From: Patiria pectinifera
Taxonomy: Eukaryota > Echinodermata > Asteroidea > Valvatida > Asterinidae
Length of the DNA stretch: 64,000 nt
Assembly (NCBI GenBank): GCA_029964075.1
Contig: CM057148.1
Location: 27,335,916 to 27,399,915, forward strand
Reading direction: 5' to 3'
The notes beneath the pieces were generated by a model. That model ran no database searches. It saw only the letters and a list, made by a program, of their open reading frames with translations, and was not told the DNA's origin. Both the position numbers and the translations under genes were made by a program. Positions 56,321 through 64,000 of the stretch are shown here, piece after piece (within the stretch, counting starts at the first letter, position 1; the number at the start of each line of letters is the position of its first letter).

Positions 56321-57089
56321 ACATACATGAAAATAGCATTCATAAATACCTAAGACAGTTTCTCGATTCCTACTGGTCGAGAGCCCGTCGCGTGGCCAGT
56401 TTTAAACGGTGGAAGAACATCTGCAATAATGTTTTAAAAGCCTACATAATTCATATAATCGATATTATCGATATTATCGATTATATGTAATGCCTTTGTA
56501 TGGACGTCAGGGAAAGAGAGAAATTGGTATACCAGGAAGGACAATAATGTATGGGTGAACGTCTGTTCACGACCATTACGTCCGTTTGGTCGATTACGTC
56601 CGACAACATATTTTGCCGAGGGACGGCCGATTATGTCCATCCCATTGTGTCCGACGTCCGATTATGTCCGACCCATTGTGCCCGACATCCGATTATGTCC
56701 GACCCATTATGTCCGACGGCGATCTTATGTCCGACCCATTGTGTCCGACGTCCGATTATGTCCGACCCATTGTGTCCGACGGCCGATTATGTCCGACCCA
56801 TTATGTCCGACTGTCAATTATGTCCGACCCATTGTGTCCGACGGCCAATTATGTCCGACCCATTATGTCCAGCTGTCGATTATGTCCGACCCATTGTGTC
56901 CGATGGCCGATCGAGGATGTAATTTCCATGTAGGTCTACATTGCTGATAATGTAGAAGACAAATGTTTACTTTACCTCGTAATGTGACAATGCGGCCGTA
57001 TTTTAACAGTAGCACTCATTCATAGAAGAAAGATTGGATTTGAACAGAATTGGATACCAGAAATCCGATTTCCCTGACCCAATGTTTTT

Positions 57090-57930
57090 CCGGTAGACTC
57101 TAAAAGTTTGCTGTCATAACATTTTGGCGTCCTATGAAATCTGATTTATTTCATCCCCTACTTTGGGCTCCAATTTCTCACAAGTGACTTTATAATGTCC
57201 TTATTTTGTTTTGCACTCTATGAAGGAATCTCTTCATAGAGTGCAGTTGCCACACTGAGTGCAATTGCAACACTTATCGGAATCAGGACCCTTTAATGTT
57301 ATAAAGGGCGGTGGGTGAAAGTGAAAACAAAATCCAGTGAAAAACCGCTAGAATGAGGGCGCCCTATCCCCGGGGCGTGCCGAGGACTGCATTGACCTGA
57401 GGCAAGCTTTTTCTATACCACAAAGTCGGTCGTACACATGTATGATTGTTGCGTATGGCGCAATACATGTACATGCAATAATATAATGAATATAACAACT
57501 CAGTGGAGTCACCGATGTAGTCTAGTGGATACTATATGAACTGTCATTGCTTTTCATTTCATTTATTGTTTAATTTCGTTCCCTGAAATTGTTTTTTACA
57601 GCAATTTAGGGCATTTTTTCTACGCGCCGTGAAAACTGAACTTTCCCCATATACGTCGTGTACACAGAGCACAATTACCATACGTTCTATTAGCCATTAT
57701 TCCAAAACCCTTTAACCTATAGTCATGAAATTTCTTGAAATTTTGTCTGGTAAACTCTGAAAGTTTCTTGTCATAATATTTTGGTGCCTATGAAATCTGA
57801 TTTCTTTCACCCCCTACTTTGGGCTCCAATTACTCTCACAAGTAACTGTTTACTGCCCTTATTATGTTTTGTAGGAATCTCTTTCGCCACACTGAGTGCG
57901 ATTGCAACACTTATCGGAATCAGGACCCTG
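57090..57930 (+). repeat. Direct duplication within the foldback centre
   Basis: 57110-57295 and 57765-57930 share TATGAAATCTGATTTNTTTC, CCCCTACTTTGGGCTCCAAT, GCCACACTGAGTGCRATTGC and ACACTTATCGGAATCAGGAC. Between them 57590-57730 resembles the interior of the TTAA MITE (CGCCGTGAAAACTGAA, ATACGTCGTGTACACAGAGC), so an older, end-less MITE copy lies between the duplicates. Confidence 0.7.
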
Positions 57931-57934
57931 TTAA

Positions 57935-58353
57935 CCCTAAAAGGGCCAGGGGCAGAATTGCCCCCCCCCCCAATTTTTCCGCGATAGCCTTTATTATTTT
58001 TTCGAGATCCGAACTGTTTATGACCTCTTAGCCTCGAGCCTTGCGCATCTTTTGATACCAAAAACATGAAAATCGCTTACGCGCCGTGGAAACTGAATCT
58101 TCCCATATACGTCGTGTACACAGAGCATAATTACCGTTCGTATATATGAATAATTAATTAGCCATAATTCCCTAAACCCTTTATTCCAAAACCCTTTAAT
58201 CTAAAGGCATGAAATTTCTTTTGTATGTTACAGATAACTTGCTCTATGCAAGGACCGAGTTTCAAATTTTTTCGTCACTCGATGGCCGAGATCTTAGGGG
58301 GGCGGAATCACCCCCCCCCCCAGCTGAGAGATGGTCAAAATAACCTTTTAGGG
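57935..58353. mobile_element. TTAA-target MITE, copy 2 (inverted)
   Basis: CCCTAAAAGGGCCAGGGG at the left and CTTTTAGGG at the right, flanked by TTAA at 57931-57934 and 58354-58357. The interior matches the element at 11835-12289 read on the other strand (for example TCACTCGATGGCCGAGATCT near 58274). It sits inside the foldback element. 419 bp, non-coding. Confidence 0.85.
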
Positions 58354-59269
58354 TTAACTAAATCGGCTTTTTAATCCTTGCCAATAAGATCAATAGTAAA
58401 TTACAAATCATCCACTATTAATATCATTATCATTAACATCGACATTATCATCTCTGTATCATATACCGGTTTGATATTTACTTAAAATATAGAATATCAA
58501 AGCAAAAATGTATAAGGTTTAACAGAAAAGCCGACACAAATGTACCGTTAACGCTGGCAGAGGTAAATCAAAGAAGAACCAAAGAATTTGACAGTTAATT
58601 AATTAAAAGACCACAACAACGGCCTAACTTATTTCTTTAGATACTTCTTACTGTTAAATCAACGTTAATGCCAATCACAACTGTTGTTTTATGTATGACC
58701 CCTCTCCTTACACTTAAGGATATTATTTTCATGATTGAAAAGTACTGATTAAACCAGATTGGCCCTACAGCGCCCAAAAATTGTGTATAGACGGTTACAA
58801 GAAATAGTGATAACAAGGGCTATGACACTGTCGATGGCGATGACGTAAACAAAGAATCTCACCAACTACAATAAGTATTAAAAGACTTAAATACATTCTA
58901 ACTACTTAATAATTTTTAACTACATGACAAGAACCACATAATAATCATGTAAATAACCAGAGTTTGCAGTATTAAAATGAAACTTAAAAACGTGAAAACA
59001 CTTTGATATCAAAATGGGAACGGTGATGGAATTGTTTATTTGATGATAAACGCAGGGAATTTCACACAGTCAGCGTATGTTTTGAAAAAAATATTGGTAT
59101 TATAAAAAGCAATGGCAGCTATTTTGAAAAGTTATAAATTACTATTCGACCTATAGTTTATCAAATTACAAATCTGCAATGGCCCTAGAGCCAAATATCT
59201 GCAGTTACAATCCAAAGACAATTGAAAAATGTCAGAACACAACTGAATGAATCCGGCGTAATCGACCGT
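58354..59269. other. AT-rich centre of the foldback element
   Basis: No transposase or other coding signal is visible. Confidence 0.45.
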
Positions 59270-59876
59270 CTAAATACAATAGGTCGGACGTATCACATCG
59301 TCTAACACAATGGGTCGGACATAATCGGCCGTCGGACACAATGGGTCGGACGACATAATCGGCCGTCGGACATAATGGGCCGTCGGACATAATCGCTGTC
59401 GGACATAATGGGTCGGACATAATCGGCCGTCGGACTCAATGGGTCGGACATAATCGGACGTCGGACTCAATGGTCAGACATAATCGGCCGTCGGACACAA
59501 TGGGTCGGACATAATCGGCCGTCGGACTCAATGGGTCGGACATAATCGGACGTCGGACATAATGGGTCGGACATAATCGGACGTCGGACATAATGGGTCG
59601 GACGCAATCGGCCATTGCTCGTCAAAATCTGTTGTCGGACGTAATCTACCAAACGGACATAATGGTCGTGAACAAACGTCCCCCTCCCTCATTAGACGAT
59701 GTGATAACCCGTGTCTACAAAATCGCATGCTGTGGTCACGTGACGCCAACTTTCTCCTGACAAATAAATGCAAACCGATCTATTTAGATCTTATCATCAT
59801 ATTGGTATACAAAATATTTAAGCTATGGTTTTCAGTGTACTATGATAAACAAAAATAATGAGACAGAGGACTAGGG

Positions 59877-60655
59877 TTAAGCTCCTAGGGCACTGTAATC
59901 TAGTAGGATTTCTGGGGAAAAACTCTGTATAAGAATCAAGGGGCATTTTTGGCAACCTCGTCCCCAGTGCTTACTTTGTTTTCAACCTCGTTTCCAATAG
60001 TAAGCCCTGGATAGGAATCTTTCCTTCCTGTAACCTGATTCGATACCGCAACAGGCTTGTAATGGATTTATATCGTGTACTTGATTTTGATATTTCCAAC
60101 GTGCATTACGTGTTTTCAAAATCATTGTAATTATAACGTCCACACCTTCTCAAAAATACTCCTTTCCTTTCCAATTTGGTCATATTAATATGAAATGTTA
60201 TATTGCATATTGGCGGGCAAGATTATAACATTTTAACTTCAAAAACAATCTTCTTTTCGTAACTCACGGCGCAACGAATTGATTGTGTTTTTACCCCCAA
60301 AACCGCATACAAAAACGGACGCTAATGTAACGCACGGGCAGGCACCAGACTATTTATTATTTGTATACTTTTGCAAATGATTCAATACCAGGGCGAGAAA
60401 GCAGGTAGTGGTAGGCGCGTTCTGCTCGACGCCCTGTGGACGAGGTTACATTTTTTGGTGAAAGCCGAAAAGCCTAGTTCCCGACTTTAACCCCCCAATT
60501 CCCCTTGATTCTTAAAAAGAGCCATTTTTTCCTGAAATCTCACTAGACTTAAGCTAAAAGTCTAGTTCCAAACTTTTAGCCAACAATGCCCCTTGGTTCC
60601 TATATAAAGCCTTTTTTTCAGAATTCCCACTAGACTCAAGTGCCCTAGCAGCTTA
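59877..60655. mobile_element. MITE with TTAAGCTCCTAGGGCACT ends
   Basis: The left end TTAAGCTCCTAGGGCACTGT and the right end GTGCCCTAGCAGCTTAG are inverted. The subterminal GGATTTCTGGGGAAAAACTC and AGAATCAAGGGGCATTTTTG also recur, complemented, at 60480-60640, where the unit is doubled. Non-coding. Confidence 0.65.
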
Positions 60656-60739
60656 GTCACGCCGCTGCTGCCCCGACTCCATTGCCTCATGTTTAGCAGG
60701 AACTGCCGAAAGGATCATAACTTTTTTTTTGTACACAAA

Positions 60740-61332
60740 CTCGTAACATGTAAACGTTTATGTACAGCGTCTTCGAGCGTCAGATCTTGTTCCCCCAACC
60801 GAGTGCCTTCCCCCTAGATATACAAATCCTGGCGATGCCCTTGGTAACCGGTTGGATTTTTTTCTGACCTGTAAATTATCCTGACCTGTCATGATTTATT
60901 ATTTTCTATAGCGCGTGTCTCCATCGAAAATTTTGGTCTTTCTGTATAAGGGGAGGGCAGGCAAAAGACAAATTGTACAGCATTATTCATGGGCGTCGCC
61001 AGGTTTTTTTAACCAGGGGGGGCAGAGCAAATTTTTCCCGAAAATTCCTTTACTTTTTTCATTATATTCTCAATTTATCATTTTTCGGAGCGTGAGTAGG
61101 GGAGCATTCCCCCCCCCCCTTATATTAACAGCAATATGGTTTCGCTCCTCTTTTTCCTTTCTTTTTCCCTTTTTTTTTTGGGGGGGGGGGTTAGGGGTTG
61201 GTTTTCCGGGGGGGGGGAGCCCCCTTGCTCCCCCCACGCCCATTTTTTTATCGTCTCCCTGTATAAAGCAAACAAACATAACCATGTTAAAAAAGGTGTT
61301 TACAATAATTGCAACTTACACCAATGAAATTG
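60740..61332. repeat. GGGCGTCGCCAGG repeats
   Basis: 60740-60960 is the inverted partner of 56080-56320. At 60990-61245 a second unit begins CATGGGCGTCGCCAGGTTTT and ends CCCCCACGCCCAT, with several G- and C-runs between. ORFs here are composition artefacts. Confidence 0.6.
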
Positions 61333-61605
61333 TGTTGTTCCCTACAAGAAAGTGTTTTGGTCCGCAGTGCCTTACATGGAGCCCGTGTTGGGTGGCTTAG
61401 CGAGGGCCTTTGTTGCCAATAAGAAAGGAGTACGTATGATTGAATGGCCTTTTCAGTCTGACAACCTTAACTTCTTCGATTCAAACTCCGAGTCACAGAA
61501 AGTTGGGTTACGAAAGCAGCATTTCATTGGCCCCTCTTGTTATGAACCCTCTTAATCCGAATCACCGACAATGTGTGGGTTGTCTAAAACGAAAGAACGC
61601 TACTT
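61333..61605. repeat. Dispersed repeat, partner of 51910-52225
   Basis: GTTCCCTACAAGAAAGTG, then GGGCCTTTGTTGCCAA, GAAAGTTGGGTTACG and GTCTAAAACGAAAGAACG match the inverse of 51910-52225 with divergence. Confidence 0.6.
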
Positions 61606-62329
61606 CGTCTGCCCTGAAATGACAGCATATGACTTACAATATATGACTCATACAATGCGTAACCGTTTACTCGCCCAGGTGTCTGGCCAATCCCTTCCCT
61701 CTAAACTGATTAATAGAAACCCACCGATAATTTCTCCAACCCCTCCAAAAAACGACAACATGTTTTGGATTGTTAAATCATTCTATTTCATTCCAGTTGG
61801 ATAGAAACTAACCCCGTGTCTTACTGTTGCCTAGGACGGGGCAGGTGGGGTATATGATCTTGTCATCATATACGACAAAATGACTTATGGCAATGGGGGA
61901 CTTGTGATAACAATAACCCTGTGGACTTGCGTCAAGTCCTCGAGGAGAGGTTTTTGTGTACAAACCAACCTTATGAAAGATGTTGAGAACCACAAACAAT
62001 AGGAACAAAAGAAGGGAACGATAGCAGGTCCTTGGGAGTCTTGTAAAACACGACAGTTTTCAAGCATTACATTAACTGTATGGACTTCCGAACAAAAGCG
62101 GTCCACATATGTGTGGACTTGCCCACGTCCACAGAGTGTGTCCCCCTCTCTGGAAAAGGGGTTTGGGGTAAGGTTTATCCGTGGCAAAATGGAGAGAAAC
62201 ACTAAAGGGAATCAAAGAATAAACTCAGTTGAAAGAATTTTCACAGATTGAGTATAAAATGAGGGTTTTTTACAGGTTTTTCTTGACCACACGAAAAAAA
62301 AAAAAAAAATTGTCCTTGTTGGTACGTTA
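61606..62329. other. Non-coding stretch
   Basis: No gene recognised; a GTGTGGACTTGCCCACGTCC patch near 62110 holds short inverted motifs. Confidence 0.35.
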
Positions 62330-63125
62330 CGTAAACATGCGCTTGTTTATGGTGTAAAACGAGGACAAACACGTGCAATGTGCAACAATGAATCAAGGAC
62401 AGAAACAAAATCGAAGACTCTAAGCTTGGTTGGAAAACGTGTACAAAAGCAATGAGAGGTGTTGCGGAAAAAGTCAGAGTAGCCCTATAAACAAATGAAA
62501 AAGGAAGAGGAACAATAGACAATCCTCGATTCACACCATAAATGAACGTGCGTGTTTATGGTGTGAATCGAGGACACACATGTGCAAATTCAACAATGAA
62601 TCGTGAACTCCTCGGTTGGAAAACGTGCACAAAACCAATGCAAGCTGTTTCGAAAAAGTTAGTGTACAAACAAAGGAAAAGGGAGGAGGAACAAAAGAAA
62701 ATCCTCGATTTACACCATCGACAAACGTGGCTTTGAGTGTGGTCATCTATTCAAATCGTGGACGAAAAATACCAGAGAACAATATCGTCCACGATTCCCA
62801 GCATACGTCCATGATTCGGGTCGTGTTAAAGCAAATTGGAGTCTTCTTTAAAAGTTAGAGTAAACAAAAGAGGGACAATAGGACGTCCACGATCGACGGT
62901 GTGAACACGACTACGTGTCCGTTTGTTTTTTTATGGTGTAAATCGAGGACACACACGTGCAACATCATCGGTAAATCGAGGACAGGAACGAAATCGAGGA
63001 CGACCTCGATTAGAAAACGTGTACAAAACCAATGAGAGCTGTTGCAAACAAGATAGTTGGAGTACAAACAAAGGAAAAGGGAAGAGGAACAAAAGAAAAT
63101 CCTCGATTTACACCATAAACATGTG
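62330..63125. repeat. Tandem array of short inverted-repeat elements (TTTATGGTGTAAATCGAGGAC ends)
   Basis: Three clear units (about 62345-62544, 62550-62722, 62932-63119) each start TTTATGGTGTRAA.CGAGGAC and end GTCCTCGATT or ATCCTCGATTYACACCATAA. Their interiors share GGAAAACGTGTACAAAACCA and ACAAACAAAGGAAAAGGGAG. The stretch 62723-62931 is a more diverged unit. Neighbouring ends form small palindromes. Non-coding. Confidence 0.75.
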
Positions 63126-63819
63126 TGTCTTGGTGTGTGTTTCACATAATATACACAGCACTAATACACATACATGTTGCTTCTTGAATGTGATGCACTG
63201 GCGTAACGTTTACGGCAGTATTCACAACTAGCACACAATAGGTTGTTTTTTAAGAGACCAAATGTTTACCCCCCCCCCCCCCCATAATTCGTTCTCTGCA
63301 GAATAAAACATAAAGGCTCAGTTTTGTGTTGTTCTGAGACGTTAAATTCCTACATTTTATTGCTCAAATCGGCACATTTCAGGACGTAATGACCCTTTTT
63401 CAAAAGTTTATGTACAGAGCTTTTTTATTATTCCGAAGCCAGACTAAAGACACAAACTCAGGGCGCACTTTAAAACAACAAACAATTTGCCGGCGGTGTG
63501 CCAGCACGTAGCGCGTAAAGATGTAAACATGACAACAATAAGAGGCCCATAATTACCACACCCATTTCTTGTCTTATGCTTTTGCCCCAACTGCATTGGT
63601 TTAAAGGCACTCAACGGCTATGGATTATTCGAGGTGTTAGTAACTGTATAAGAAATAAATAATTTATGGCAATGATTAACATTAAAGTAATATATTGATT
63701 GAAATAAAGGTGTTGCTGTTATCGATTTTTTACGGGCCGGGTATACTATCGGTTTTCTATGGGCGGCCAATCGGGTAAAAAAAAGACAAAAACAGATATA
63801 AAAACAAAACCAGAAAATT
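63126..63819. other. Non-coding stretch
   Basis: Has a C-run at 63270-63283 and no recognisable gene. Confidence 0.35.
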
Positions 63820-63995
63820 TAACAAAATTACACATAAATAAACGAACAACTCAGATATAAACGGAAATAACTCAAAAATAATCAAACAACTCAGAAATAA
63901 CGAACAACTCAAAAATAAACGAACAACTCAGAAATAAACGAACAACTTAGAAAGAAAAAAATAACTCAGAAATAAACAATCAACTCAAAAATTAA
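63820..63995. repeat. Minisatellite with AAATAAACGAACAACTCAG unit
   Basis: About nine imperfect copies of a 16-20 bp unit containing AACAACTCAGAAATAA, running to the right edge of the window. Confidence 0.85.
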
Positions 63996-64000
63996 AAAAA

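Larger units (their letters stand above)
56553..59690. mobile_element. Foldback-type element with arms of tandem 31-bp GTCCGAC repeats
   Basis: The left arm (56553-56920) starts GAACGTCTGTTCACGACCAT and TACGTCCGTTTGGTCGATTA, then about ten units of alternating GTCCGACCCATTGT and GTCCGACGGCCGATTAT. The right arm (59270-59685) is the inverse: GTCGGACATAATCGGCC units ending CCAAACGGACATAATGGTCG then TGAACAAACGTC. Inverted arms built of tandem repeats define foldback transposons. The 2.3-kb centre has no transposase; it holds a direct duplication (57090-57300 and 57740-57930) and a TTAA MITE. Confidence 0.8.

Noticed and set aside
56640..56910. CRISPR-like array (also 63820-63995)
   Set aside because: Units are contiguous without unique spacers, and the genome is eukaryotic; they are minisatellites.
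56551..56947. Three overlapping ORFs with repeated CPTHC/YVRPI-like peptides (also 59232-59773 on minus)
   Set aside because: All frames of a tandem 31-bp repeat stay open; this is the foldback arm, not protein.
60915..61400. 161-codon plus ORF
   Set aside because: It spans G- and C-runs of a MITE-like repeat and has no domain.
62241..63231. Several ORFs of 70-105 codons on both strands
   Set aside because: They follow the tandem inverted-repeat units and mirror each other between units.

Overview
The window is animal nuclear DNA: short coding exons with GT/AG splice sites, long introns, no operons, and a dense load of transposable elements. The repeat mix (a tRNA-derived SINE, CR1/jockey-like LINEs, Penelope-like elements, many inverted-repeat MITEs and a decayed Polinton/Maverick-type DNA virus element) suggests a marine invertebrate, perhaps a non-vertebrate deuterostome (cephalochordate, hemichordate or echinoderm). 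The phylum is an inference I cannot confirm.

Host genes are sparse. (1) A plus-strand GOT1/GOLT1-like membrane protein has exons at 3474-3572, 3665-3846 and 4513-4705, and perhaps a further exon at 6065-6196. (2) A single-exon minus-strand protein of 474 residues (27439-28863) has two LRAT-type domains separated by glycine-rich membrane-prone segments; the second domain has lost its catalytic cysteine. (3) A minus-strand multi-pass membrane protein that I do not recognise can be assembled from seven phase-compatible exons between 51707 and 35218. Its exons are short and its largest intron (about 14 kb) is filled with retroelements.

The largest foreign block is 8.25-20.93 kb, a decayed Polinton/adintovirus-like element. 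From right to left on the minus strand it holds the N-terminal half of a protein-primed-type DNA polymerase B, a cysteine-bearing small protein, an A32-type packaging ATPase with an internal deletion, several small membrane or coiled-coil proteins (two genes overlapping by ATGA), then an opposite-strand gene, a 185-residue structural-type ORF and a small membrane protein. It has been hit by an 850-bp foldback (Mutator-like) element at 13671-14521, by a 455-bp TTAA-target MITE at 11835-12289, and probably by other repeats at 16-19 kb. Inverted copies of a tandem-repeat-bearing sequence at 5.4-5.6 kb and 21.06-21.21 kb bracket the block.

Other repeat regions: 0-1.5 kb, a LINE with an inverted 5' part; 18.0-18.36 kb, the SINE; 21.2-21.8 kb, a palindrome plus MITE; 22.07-25.81 kb, a non-coding direct duplication; 30.3-33.1 kb, head-to-head Penelope-like fragments and an (AT)n tract; 33.6-35.0 kb and 52.4-53.1 kb, a MITE family with adjacent giant hairpins; 39.4-43.9 kb, LINE pieces including an ORF1 with an SGNH-esterase-like motif; 46.55-49.22 kb, a 2.7-kb element with 260-bp terminal inverted repeats; 53.8-56.0 kb, a LINE with endonuclease and reverse transcriptase; 56.55-59.69 kb, a foldback element whose arms are arrays of a 31-bp repeat; 62.3-63.1 kb, tandemly arranged short inverted-repeat elements; 63.8-64.0 kb, a minisatellite. 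The host genes show no functional link to each other; the window is mostly an archive of nested insertions.
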